64,000 nucleotides of DNA from Glandiceps talaboti (taxonomy: Eukaryota > Hemichordata > Enteropneusta > Spengelidae), in contig NC_135560.1 in NCBI RefSeq assembly GCF_964340395.1, forward strand, positions 3,470,498-3,534,497, given 5' to 3'. This document shows, one piece after another, positions 36,101 to 51,683 of the stretch; position 1 is the stretch's first letter; every line of letters starts with the position of its first letter. A model generated the notes under the pieces. It worked only from the letters and a program-made list of their open reading frames with translations. It did not search any database and was not told the DNA's origin. A program made the translations under genes and the position numbers.

Positions 36101-39100
36101 GGTGTTTGTTAGTCAAGTTTTTACAACAGTCAGTGAGAGCCTGTCATGAAAGGTTCTAATTTAATCCATGCAGAAAGAAGAAAAAAACATGTGACAATGC
36201 TATTTAGCTGGGTCCAAGTGATATTTGCTTCAAGTAATAAACAAGTCCTTTGTTCACAGGTTTGACCCCACCAAAACTAAGTCACTTGTTGGCAGGTTTG
36301 ACGCCACCAAAACGAAGTCACATGTTGGCAGATTTGACCCCACCAAAACTAAGTCAGTTGTTGGCAGGTTTGACCCCACCAAACTAAGTCAGTTGTTAGC
36401 AGGTTTGAACCCACCAAAACTAAGTCAGTTGTTAGCAGATATGACCCCACCAAAACTAAGTCAGTTGTTAGCAGGTTTGACCCTCCTAAAACTAAGTCAC
36501 AGGTTGGCAGGTTTGACCCCACCAAAACTAAGTCAGTTGTTGGCAGGTTTGACTTCAAACTTCAATGTTACTATATATAGATAATAACATTACATTTATA
36601 GACTAACAATTAATTATCAGTAACTAATAGATACACCTACTGATTGTTACTTGCACTGCATCAATTATCAGTAACTAATACACCTACTGATTGTTACTTG
36701 CACTGCATCAATTATCAGTAACTAATACACCTACCGATTGTTACTTGCACTGCATCAATTATCAGTAGCTAATAGATACACCTACCGATTGTTACTTGCA
36801 TTGCATCAATTATCAGTAACTAATAGATACACCTACCGATTGTTACTTGCACTGCATCAATTATCAGTAACTAATAGATACACCTACCGATTGTTACTTG
36901 CACTGCATCAATTATCAGTAACTAATACACCTACCGATTGTTACTTGCATTGTATCAATTATCAGTAACTAATACACCTACCGATTGTTACTTGCACTGC
37001 ATCAATTATCAGTAACTAATACACCTACTGATTGTTACTAGCACTGCATCAATTATCAGTAACTAATACACCTACCGATTGTTACTTGCACTGCATCAAT
37101 TATCAGTAACTAATAGATACACCTACCGATTGTTACTTGCACTGCATCAATTATCAGTAACTAATAGATACACCTACTGATTGTTACTTCCACTGCATCA
37201 ATTATCAGTAACTAATAGATACACCTACCGATTGTTACTAGCACTGCATCAATTATCAGTAACTAATACACCTACTGATTGTTACTTGCACTGCATCAAT
37301 TATCAGTAACTAATAGATACACCTACCGATTGTTACTTGCACTGCATCAATTATCAGTAACTAATACACCTACCGATTGTTACTTGCACTGCATCAATTA
37401 TCAGTAACTAATACACCTACTGATTGTTACTTTCACTGCATCAATTATCAGTAACTAATACACCTACTGATTGTTACTTGCACTGCATCAATTATCAGTA
37501 ACTAATACACCTACCGATTGTTACTTGCACTGCATCAATTATCAGTAACTAATAGATACACCTACCGATTGTTACTTGCACTGCATCAATTATCAGTAAC
37601 TAATAGATACACCTACTGATTGTTACTTGCACTGCATCAATTATCAGTAACTAATAGATACACCTACCGATTGTTACTAGCACTGCATCAATTATCAGTA
37701 ACTAATACACCTACTGATTGTTACTTGCACTGCATCAATTATCAGTAACTAATAGATACACCTACCGATTGTTACTTGCACTGCATCAATTATCAGTAAC
37801 TAATAGATACACCTACCGATTGTTACTTGCACTGCATCAATTATCAGTAACTAATACACCTACCGATTGTTACTAGCACTGCATCAATTATCAGTAACTA
37901 ATACACCTACTGATTGTTACTTGCACTGCATCAATTATCAGTAACTAATAGATACACCTACCGATTGTTACTTGCACTGCATCAATTATCAGTAACTAAT
38001 ACACCTACCGATTGTTACTTGCACTGCATCAATTATCAGTAACTAATAGATACACCTACTGATTGTTACTTGCACTGCATCAATTATCAGTAACTAATAG
38101 ATACATCTACTGATTGTTACTTGCACTGCATCAATTATCAGTAACTAATACACCTACTGATTGTTACTTGCACTGCATCAATTATCAGTAACTAATACAC
38201 CTACTGATTGTTACTTGCAATGCATCAATTATCAGTAACTAATAGATACACCTACCGATTGTTACTTGCACTGCATCAATTATCAGTAACTAATATACCT
38301 ACCGATTGTTACTTGCACTGCATCAATTATCAGTAACTAATACACCTACTGATTGTTACTTGCACTGCATCAATTATCAGTAACTAATACACATACCTAC
38401 CGATTGTTACTTGCACTGTATCAATTATCAGTAACTAATAGATACACCTACCGATTGTTACTTGCACTGCATCAATTATCAGTAACTAATACACCTACTG
38501 ATTGTTACTTGCACTGCATCAATTATCAGTAACTAATAGATACACCTACCGATTGTTACTTGCACTGCATCAATTATCAGTAACTAATACACCTACCGAT
38601 TGTTACTTGCACTGCATCAATTATCAGTAACTAATAGATACACCTACTGATTGTTACTAGCACTGCATCAATTATCAGTAACTAATAGATACACCTACTG
38701 ATTGTTACTAGCACTGCATCAATTATCAGTAACTAATACACCTACTGATTGTTACTTGCACTGCATCAATTATCAGTAACTAATACACCTACTGATTGTT
38801 ACTTGCACTGCATCAATTATCAGTAACTAATAGATACACCTACTGATTGTTACTAGCACTGCATCAATTATCAGTAACTAATAGATACACCTACTGATTG
38901 TTACTTGCACTGCATCAATTATCAGTAACTAATACACCTACCGATTGTTACTTGCATTGTATCAATTATCAGTAACTAATACACCTACCGATTGTTACTT
39001 GCACTGCATCAATTATCAGTAACTAATATACCTACCGATTGTTACTTGCACTGCATCAATTATCAGTAACTAATACACCTACTGATTGTTACTTGCACTG

Positions 39101-42100
39101 CATCAATTATCAGTAACTAATACACGTACCTACCGATTGTTACTTGCACTGCATCAATTATCAGTAACTAATACACCTACTGATTGTTACTTGCACTGCA
39201 TCAATTATCAGTAACTAATAGATACACCTACCGATTGTTACTTGCACTGCATCAATTATCAGTAACTAATACACCTACCGATTGTTACTTGCACTGAATC
39301 AATTATCAGTAACTAATAGATACACCTACTGATTGTTACTAGCACTGCATCAATTATCAGTAACTAATAGATACACCTACTGATTGTTACTAGCACTGCA
39401 TCAATTATCAGTAACTAATACACCTACTGATTGTTACTTGCACTGCATCAATTATCAGTAACTAATACACCTACTGATTGTTACTTGCACTGCATCAATT
39501 ATCAGTAACTAATAGATACACCTACTGATTGTTACTAGCACTGCATCAATTATCAGTAACTAATAGATACACCTACTGATTGTTACTTGCACTGCATCAA
39601 TTATCAGTAACTAATACACCTACCGATTGTTACTTGCATTGTATCAATTATCAGTAACTAATACACCTACCGATTGTTACTTGCACTGCATCAATTATCA
39701 GTAACTAATACACCTACTGATTGTTACTTGCAATGCATCAATTATCAGTAACTAATACACCTACCGATTGTTACTTGCACTGCATCAATTATCAGTAACT
39801 AATAGATACACCTACTGATTGTTACTTGCACTGCATCAATTATCAGTAACTAATAGATACACCTACTGATTGTTATTAGCACTGCATCAATTATCAGTAA
39901 CTAATAGATACACCTACTGATTGTTACTTGCACTGCATCAATTATCAGTAACTAATACACCTACCGATTGTTACTTGCACTGTATCAATTATCAGTAACT
40001 AATACACCTACCGATTGTTACTTGCACTGCATCAATTATCAGTAACTAATACACCTACCGATTGTTACTTGCACTGCATCAATTATCAGTAACTAATACA
40101 CCTACCGATTGTTACTTGCACTGCATCAATTATCAGTAACTAATACACCTACTGATTGTTACTTGCACTGCATCAATTATCAGTAACTAATACACCTACC
40201 GATTGTTACTTGCACTGCATCAATTATCAGTAACTAATAGATACACCTACTGATTGTTACTTCCACTGCATCAATTATCAGTAACTAATACACCTACTGA
40301 TTGTTACTTGCACTGCATCAATTATCAGTAACTAATACACCTACTGATTGTTACTTGCACTGCATCAATTATCAGTAACTAATAGATACACCTACCGATT
40401 GTTACTTGCACTGCATCAATTATCAGTAACTAATAGATACACCTACTGATTGTTACTTGCATTGTATCAATTATCAGTAACTAATAGATACACCTACTGA
40501 TTGTTACTTGCACTGCATCAATTATCAGTAACTAATACACCTACCGATTGTTACTTGCACTGCATCAATTATCAGTAACTAATAGATACACCTACTGATT
40601 GTTACTTGCACTGCATCAATTATCAGTAACTAATAGATACACCTACTGATTGTTACTTGCACTGCATCAATTATCAGTAACTAATAGATACACCTACTGA
40701 TTGTTACTTGCACTGCATCAATTATCAGTAACTAATACACCTACTGATTGTTACTTGCACTGCATCAATTATCAGTAACTAATACACCTACTGATTGTTA
40801 CTTGCACTGCATCAATTATCAGTAACTAATAGATACACCTACCGATTGTTACTTGCACTGCATCAATTATCAGTAACTAATACACCTACCGATTGTTACT
40901 TGCACTGCATCAATTATCAGTAACTAATACACTTACTGATTGTTACTTGCACTGCATCAATTATCAGTAACTAATACACGTACCTACCGATTGTTACTTG
41001 CACTGCATCAATTATCAGTAACTAATACACCTACTGATTGTTACTTGCACTGCATCAATTGTCAGTAACTAATAGATACACCTACCGATTGTTACTTGCA
41101 CTGCATCAATTATCAGTAACTAATACACCTACCGATTGTTACTTGCACTGCATCAATTATCAGTAACTAATAGATACACCTACTGATTGTTACTAGCACT
41201 GCATCAATTATCAGTAACTAATAGATACACCTACTGATTGTTACTTGCACTGCATCAATTATCAGTAACTAATACACCTACCGATTGTTACTTGCATTGT
41301 ATCAATTATCAGTAACTAATACACCTACCGATTGTTACTTGCACTGCATCAATTATCAGTAACTAATACACCTACTGATTGTTACTTGCAATGCATCAAT
41401 TATCAGTAACTAATACACCTACCGATTGTTACTTGCACTGCATCAATTATCAGTAACTAATAGATACACCTACTGATTGTTACTTGCACTGCATCAATTA
41501 TCAGTAACTAATAGATACACCTACTGATTGTTACTAGCACTGCATCAATTATCAGTAACTAATAGATACACCTACTGATTGTTACTTGCACTGCATCAAT
41601 TATCAGTAACTAATACACCTACCGATTGTTACTTGCATTGTATCAATTATCAGTAACTAATACACCTACCGATTGTTACTTGCACTGCATCAATTATCAG
41701 TAACTAATACACCTACCGATTGTTACTTGCACTGCATCAATTATCAGTAACTAATACACCTACCGATTGTTACTTGCACTGCATCAATTATCAGTAACTA
41801 ATACACCTACTGATTGTTACTTGCACTGCATCAATTATCAGTAACTAATACACCTACCGATTGTTACTTGCACTGCATCAATTATCAGTAACTAATAGAT
41901 ACACCTACTGATTGTTACTTCCACTGCATCAATTATCAGTAACTAATACACCTACTGATTGTTACTTGCACTGCATCAATTATTAGTAACTAATACACCT
42001 ACTGATTGTTACTTGCACTGCATCAATTATCAGTAACTAATAGATACACCTACCGATTGTTACTTGCACTGCATCAATTATCAGTAACTAATAGATACAC

Positions 42101-45100
42101 CTACTGATTGTTACTTGCATTGTATCAATTATCAGTAACTAATAGATACACCTACTGATTGTTACTTGCACTGCATCAATTATCAGTAACTAATACACCT
42201 ACCGATTGTTACTTGCACTGCATCAATTATCAGTAACTAATAGATACACCTACTGATTGTTACTTGCACTGCATCAATTATCAGTAACTAATAGATACAC
42301 CTACTGATTGTTACTTGCACTGCATCAATTATCAGTAACTAATAGATACACCTACTGATTGTTACTTGCACTGCATCAATTATCAGTAACTAATACACCT
42401 ACTGATTGTTACTTGCACTGCATCAATTATCAGTAACTAATACACCTACTGATTGTTACTTGCACTGCATCAATTATCAGTAACTAATAGATACACCTAC
42501 CGATTGTTACCTGCACTGCATCAATTATCAGTAACTAATACACCTACCGATTGTTACTTGCACTGCATCAATTATCAGTAACTAATACACTTACTGATTG
42601 TTACTTGCACTGCATCAATTATCAGTAACTAATACACGTACCTACCGATTGTTACTTGCACTGCATCAATTATCAGTAACTAATACACCTACTGATTGTT
42701 ACTTGCACTGCATCAATTGTCAGTAACTAATAGATACACCTACCGATTGTTACTTGCACTGCATCAATTATCAGTAACTAATACACCTACCGATTGTTAC
42801 TTGCACTGCATCAATTATCAGTAACTAATAGATACACCTACTGATTGTTACTAGCACTGCATCAATTATCAGTAACTAATAGATACACCTACTGATTGTT
42901 ACTAGCACTGCATCAATTATCAGTAACTAATACACCTACTGATTGTTACTTGCACTGCATCAATTATCAGTAACTAATACACCTACTGATTGTTACTTGC
43001 ACTGCATCAATTATCAGTAACTAATACACCTACTGATTGTTACTTGCAATGCATCAATTATCAGTAACTAATAGATACACCTACTGATTGTTACTAGCAC
43101 TGCATCAATTATCAGTAACTAATAGATACACCTACTGATTGTTACTTGCACTGCATCAACTATCAGTAACTAATACACCTACCGATTGTTACTTGCATTG
43201 TATCAATTATCAGTAACTAATACACCTACCGATTGTTACTTGCACTGCATCAATTATCAGTAACTAATACACCTACTGATTGTTACTTGCAATGCATCAA
43301 TTATAAGTAACTAATACACCTACCGATTGTTACTTGCACTGCATCAATTATCAGTAACTAATAGATACACCTACTGATTGTTACTTGCACTGCATCAATT
43401 ATCAGTAACTAATAGATACACCTACCGATTGTTACTAGCACTGCATCAATTATCAGTAACTAATAGATACACCTACTGATTGTTACTAGCACTGCATCAA
43501 TTATCAGTAACTAATAGATACACCTACTGATTGTTACTTGCACTGCATCAATTATCAGTAACTACCGGTAATAGATACACCTACCGATTGTTACTAGCAC
43601 TGCATCAATTATCAGTAACTAATAGATACACCTACTGATTGTCACTTGCACTGTATCAATTATCAGTAACTAATAGATACACCTACTGATTGTTACTTGC
43701 ACTGCATCAATTATCAGTAACTAATAGATACACCTACTGATTGTTACTAGCACTGCATCAATTATCAGTAACTAATAGATACACCTACTGATTGTTACTT
43801 GCACTGCATCAATTATCAGTAACTAATACACCTACCGATTGTTACTTGCATTGTATCAATTATCAGTAACTAATACACCTACTGATTGTTACTTGCACTG
43901 CATCAATTATCAGTAACTAATACACCTACTGATTGTTACTTGCACTGCATCAATTATCAGTAACTAATACACCTACCGATTGTTACTTGCACTGCATCAA
44001 TTATCAGTAACTAATACACCTACCGATTGTTACTTGCACTGCATCAATTATCAGTAACTAATACACCTACTGATTGTTACTTGCACTGCATCAATTATCA
44101 GTAACTAATACACCTACCGATTGTTACTTGCACTGCATCAATTATCAGTAACTAATAGATACACCTACTGATTGTTACTTCCACTGCATCAATTATCAGT
44201 AACTAATACACCTACTGATTGTTACTTGCACTGCATCAATTATCAGTAACTAATAGATACACCTACCGATTGTTACTTGCACTGCATCAATTATCAGTAA
44301 CTAATAGATACACCTACTGATTGTTACTTGCATTGTATCAATTATCAGTAACTAATAGATACACCTACTGATTGTTACTTGCACTGCATCAATTATCAGT
44401 AACTAATACACCTACCGATTGTTACTTGCACTGCATCAATTATCAGTAACTAATAGATACTCCTACTGATTGTTACTTGCACTGCATCAATTATCAGTAA
44501 CTAATAGATACACCTACTGATTGTTACTTGCACTGCATCAATTATCAGTAACTAATAGATACACCTACTGATTGTTACTTCCACTGCATCAATTATCAGT
44601 AACTAATAGATACACCTACCGATTGTTACTTGCATTGCATCAATTATCAGTAACTAATAGATACACCTACTGATTGTTACTTGCACTGCATCAATTATCA
44701 GTAACTAATAGATACACCTACCGATTGTTACTTGCACTGCATCAATTATCAGTAACTAATAGATACACCTACTGATTGTTACTTGCATTGTATCAATTAT
44801 CAGTAACTAATAGATACACCTACTGATTGTTACTTGCACTGCATCAATTATCAGTAACTAATAGATACACCTACTGATTGTTACTTGCATTGTATCAATT
44901 ATCAGTAACTAATAGATACACCTACTGATTGTTACTTGCACTGCATCAATTATCAGTAACTAATAGATACACCTACTGATTGTTACTAGCACTGCATCAA
45001 TTATCAGTAACTAATAGATACACCTACTGATTGTTACTTGCATTGTATCAATTATCAGTAACTAATAGATACACCTACCGATTGTTACTTGCACTGCATC

Positions 45101-48100
45101 AATTATCAGTAACTAATAGATACACCTACTGATTGTTACTTGCACTGCATCAATTATCAGTAACTAATAGATACACCTACCGATTGTTACTTGCACTGCA
45201 TCAATTATCAGTAACTAATAGATACACCTACTGATTGTTACTTGCATTGTATCAATTATCAGTAACTAATAGATACACCTACCGATTGTTACTTGCACTG
45301 CATCAATTATCAGTAACTAATAGATACACCTACCGATTGTTACTTGCACTGCATCAATTATCAGTAACTAATAGATACACCTACTGATTGTCACTTGCAC
45401 TGCATCAATTATCAGTAACTAATAGATACACCTACCGATTGTTACTTGCACTGCATCAATTATCAGTAACTAATAGATACACCTACTGATTGTTACTTGC
45501 ACTGCATCAATTATCAGTAACTAATAGATACACCTACTGATTGTTACTTGCATTGTATCAATTATCAGTAACTAATACACCTACCGATTGTTACTTGCAC
45601 TGCATCAATTATCAGTAACTAATACACCTACCGATTGTTACTTGCACTGCATCAATTATCAGTAACTAATACACCTACCGATTGTTACTTGCACTGCATC
45701 AATTATCAGTAACTAATACACCTACCGATTGTTACTTGCACTGCATCAATTATCAGTAACTAATACACCTACCGATTGTTACTTGCATTGTATCAATTAT
45801 CAGTAACTAATAGATACACCTACTGATTGTTACTTGCACTGCATCAATTATCAGTAACTAATACACCTACCGATTGTTACTTGCATTGTATCAATTATCA
45901 GTAACTAATACACCTACCGATTGTTACTTGCACTGCATCAATTATCAGTAACTAATACACCTACTGATTGTTACTTGCAATGCATCAATTATAAGTAACT
46001 AATACACCTACCGATTGTTACTTGCACTGCATCAATTATCAGTAACTAATAGATACACCTACTGATTGTTACTTGCACTGCATCAATTATCAGTAACTAA
46101 TAGATACACCTACCGATTGTTACTAGCACTGCATCAATTATCAGTAACTAATAGATACACCTACTGATTGTTACTAGCACTGCATCAATTATCAGTAACT
46201 AATAGATACACCTACTGATTGTTACTTGCACTGCATCAATTATCAGTAACTACCGGTAATAGATACACCTACCGATTGTTACTAGCACTGCATCAATTAT
46301 CAGTAACTAATAGATACACCTACTGATTGTCACTTGCACTGTATCAATTATCAGTAACTAATAGATACACCTACTGATTGTTACTTGCACTGCATCAATT
46401 ATCAGTAACTAATAGATACACCTACTGATTGTTACTAGCACTGCATCAATTATCAGTAACTAATAGATACACCTACTGATTGTTACTTGCACTGCATCAA
46501 TTATCAGTAACTAATACACCTACCGATTGTTACTTGCATTGTATCAATTATCAGTAACTAATACACCTACTGATTGTTACTTGCACTGCATCAATTATCA
46601 GTAACTAATACACCTACTGATTGTTACTTGCACTGCATCAATTATCAGTAACTAATACACCTACCGATTGTTACTTGCACTGCATCAATTATCAGTAACT
46701 AATACACCTACCGATTGTTGCTTGCACTGCATCAATTATCAGTAACTAATACACCTACCGATTGTTACTTGCATTGTATCAATTATCAGTAACTAATACA
46801 CCTACTGATTGTTACTTGCACTGCATCAATTATCAGTAACTAATACACCTACTGATTGTTACTTGCACTGCATCAATTATCAGTAACTAATACACCTACC
46901 GATTGTTACTTGCACTGCATCAATTATCAGTAACTAATACACCTACCGATTGTTACTTGCACTGCATCAATTATCAGTAACTAATACACCTACTGATTGT
47001 TACTTGCACTGCATCAATTATCAGTAACTAATACACCTACTGATTGTTACTTGCACTGCATCAATTATCAGTAACTAATAGATACACCTACCGATTGTTA
47101 CTTGCACTGCATCAATTATCAGTAACTAATAGATACACCTACTGATTGTTACTTGCATTGTATCAATTATCAGTAACTAATAGATACACCTACTGATTGT
47201 TACTTGCACTGCATCAATTATCAGTAACTAATACACCTACCGATTGTTACTTGCACTGCATCAATTATCAGTAACTAATAGATACTCCTACTGATTGTTA
47301 CTTGCACTGCATCAATTATCAGTAACTAATAGATACACCTACTGATTGTTACTTGCACTGCATCAATTATCAGTAACTAATAGATACACCTACTGATTGT
47401 TACTTCCACTGCATCAATTATCAGTAACTAATAGATACACCTACCGATTGTTACTTGCATTGCATCAATTATCAGTAACTAATAGATACACCTACTGATT
47501 GTTACTTGCACTGCATCAATTATCAGTAACTAATAGATACACCTACCGATTGTTACTTGCACTGCATCAATTATCAGTAACTAATAGATACACCTACTGA
47601 TTGTTACTTGCATTGTATCAATTATCAGTAACTAATAGATACACCTACTGATTGTTACTTGCACTGCATCAATTATCAGTAACTAATAGATACACCTACT
47701 GATTGTTACTTGCATTGTATCAATTATAAGTAACTAATAGTTACACCTACTGATTGTTACTTGCACTGCATCAATTATCAGTAACTAATAGATACACCTA
47801 CTGATTGTTACTAGCACTGCATCAATTATCAGTAACTAATAGATACACCTACTGATTGTTACTTGCATTGTATCAATTATCAGTAACTAATAGATACACC
47901 TACCGATTGTTACTTGCACTGCATCAATTATCAGTAACTAATACACCTACTGATTGTTACTTGCATTGTATCAATTATCAGTAACTAATCGATACACCTA
48001 CCGATTGTTACTTGCACTGCATCAATTATCAGTAACTAATACACCTACCGATTGTTACTTGCACTGCATCAATTATCAGTAACTAATAGATACACCTACC

Positions 48101-51100
48101 AATTGTTACTTGCACTGCATCAATTATCAGTAACTAATAGATACACCTACTGATTGTCACTTGCACTGCATCAATTATCAGTAACTAATAGATACACCTA
48201 CCGATTGTTACTTGCACTGCATCAATTATCAGTAACTAATAGATACACCTACTGATTGTTACTTGCACTGCATCAATTATCAGTAACTAATAGATACACC
48301 TACTGATTGTTACTTGCATTGTATCAATTATCAGTAACTAATACACCTACCGATTGTTACTTGCACTGCATCAATTATCAGTAACTAATACACCTACCGA
48401 TTGTTACTTGCACTGCATCAATTATCAGTAACTAATACACCTACCGATTGTTACTTGCACTGCATCAATTATCAGTAACTAATAGATACACCTACTGATT
48501 GTTACTTGCACTGCATCAATTATCAGTAACTAATAGATACACCTACTGATTGTTACTAGCACTGCATCAATTATCAGTAACTAATAGATACACCTACTGA
48601 TTGTTACTTGCACTGCATCAATTATCAGTAACTAATACACCTACCGATTGTTACTTGCATTGTATCAATTATCAGTAACTAATACACCTACTGATTGTTA
48701 CTTGCACTGCATCAATTATCAGTAACTAATACACCTACTGATTGTTACTTGCACTGCATCAATTATCAGTAACTAATACACCTACCGATTGTTACTTGCA
48801 CTGCATCAATTATCAGTAACTAATACACCTACTGATTGTTACTTGCACTGCATCAATTATCAGTAACTAATACACCTACCGATTGTTACTTGCACTGCAT
48901 CAATTATCAGTAACTAATAGATACACCTACTGATTGTTACTTCCACTGCATCAATTATCAGTAACTAATACACCTACTGATTGTTACTTGCACTGCATCA
49001 ATTATCAGTAACTAATACACCTACTGATTGTTACTTGCACTGCATCAATTATCAGTAACTAATACACCTACCGATTGTTACTTGCACTGCATCAATTATC
49101 AGTAACTAATACACCTACCGATTGTTACTTGCACTGCATCAATTATCAGTAACTAATACACCTACTGATTGTTACTTGCACTGCATCAATTATCAGTAAC
49201 TAATACACCTACCGATTGTTACTTGCACTGCATCAATTATCAGTAACTAATAGATACACCTACTGATTGTTACTTCCACTGCATCAATTATCAGTAACTA
49301 ATACACCTACTGATTGTTACTTGCACTGCATCAATTATCAGTAACTAATACACCTACTGATTGTTACTTGCACTGCATCAATTATCAGTAACTAATAGAT
49401 ACACCTACCGATTGTTACTTGCACTGCATCAATTATCAGTAACTAATAGATACACCTACTGATTGTTACTTGCATTGTATCAATTATCAGTAACTAATAG
49501 ATACACCTACTGATTGTTACTTGCACTGCATCAATTATCAGTAACTAATACACCTACCGATTGTTACTTGCACTGCATCAATTATCAGTAACTAATAGAT
49601 ACTCCTACTGATTGTTACTTGCACTGCATCAATTATCAGTAACTAATAGATACACCTACTGATTGTTACTTGCACTGCATCAATTATCAGTAACTAATAG
49701 ATACACCTACTGATTGTTACTTCCACTGCATCAATTATCAGTAACTAATAGATACACCTACCGATTGTTACTTGCATTGCATCAATTATCAGTAACTAAT
49801 AGATACACCTACTGATTGTTACTTGCACTGCATCAATTATCAGTAACTAATAGATACACCTACCGATTGTTACTTGCACTGCATCAATTATCAGTAACTA
49901 ATAGATACACCTACTGATTGTTACTTGCATTGTATCAATTATCAGTAACTAATAGATACACCTACTGATTGTTACTTGCACTGCATCAATTATCAGTAAC
50001 TAATAGATACACCTACTGATTGTTACTTGCATTGTATCAATTATAAGTAACTAATAGTTACACCTACTGATTGTTACTTGCACTGCATCAATTATCAGTA
50101 ACTAATAGATACACCTACTGATTGTTACTAGCACTGCATCAATTATCAGTAACTAATAGATACACCTACTGATTGTTACTTGCATTGTATCAATTATCAG
50201 TAACTAATAGATACACCTACCGATTGTTACTTGCACTGCATCAATTATCAGTAACTAATACACCTACCGATTGTTACTTGCACTGCATCAATTATCAGTA
50301 ACTAATACACCTACCGATTGTTACTTGCATTGTATCAATTATCAGTAACTAATAGATACACCTACCGATTGTTACTTGCACTGCATCAATTATCAGTAAC
50401 TAATACACCTACCGATTGTTACTTGCACTGCATCAATTATCAGTAACTAATAGATACACCTACTGATTGTTACTTGCACTGCATCAATTATCAGTAACTA
50501 ATAGATACACCTACTGATTGTTACTTGCATTGTATCAATTATCAGTAACTAATAGATACACCTACTGATTGTTACTTGCACTGCATCAATTATCAGTAAC
50601 TAATAGATACACCTACTGATTGTTACTTGCATTGTATCAATTATAAGTAACTAATAGTTACACCTACTGATTGTTACTTGCACTGCATCAATTATCAGTA
50701 ACTAATAGATACACCTACTGATTGTTACTAGCACTGCATCAATTATCAGTAACTAATAGATACACCTACTGATTGTTACTTGCATTGTATCAATTATCAG
50801 TAACTAATAGATACACCTACCGATTGTTACTTGCACTGCATCAATTATCAGTAACTAATACACCTACCGATTGTTACTTGCACTGCATCAATTATCAGTA
50901 ACTAATACACCTACCGATTGTTACTTGCATTGTATCAATTATCAGTAACTAATAGATACACCTACTGATTGTCACTTGCACTGCATCAATTATCAGTAAC
51001 TAATAGATACACCTACCGATTGTTACTTGCACTGCATCAATTATCAGTAACTAATAGATACACCTACTGATTGTTACTTGCACTGCATCAATTATCAGTA

Positions 51101-51630
51101 ACTAATAGATACACCTACTGATTGTTACTTGCATTGTATCAATTATCAGTAACTAATACACCTACCGATTGTTACTTGCACTGCATCAATTATCAGTAAC
51201 TAATACACCTACCGATTGTTACTTGCACTGCATCAATTATCAGTAACTAATACACCTACCGATTGTTACTTGCACTGCATCAATTATCAGTAACTAATAC
51301 ACCTACCGATTGTTACTTGCACTGCATCAATTATCAGTAACTAATACACCTACCGATTGTTACTTGCACTGCATCAATTATCAGTAACTAATAGATACAC
51401 CTACTGATTGTTACTTGCACTGCATCAGACCACACTTCTTCGTTCATATTGGATACCTTACAACGGTACACAGCATTGTCTTCTGGTAATGCTTTCTCCC
51501 ACTGTACAAAGTACCAATAAAAACACACAATTGAAAAATAATATGACATCAAAAATTGCACTGTACACCACACATAAGCTGAATATAAGGTAATTACATG
51601 TAAATTGGAGATACTTATGTTTGAAGTTTT

Positions 51631-51683
<53 letters not shown>

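Noticed and set aside
36610-51427. CRISPR-like array
   Set aside because: The units are contiguous direct repeats with no unique spacers, in a eukaryotic intron. It is a minisatellite.
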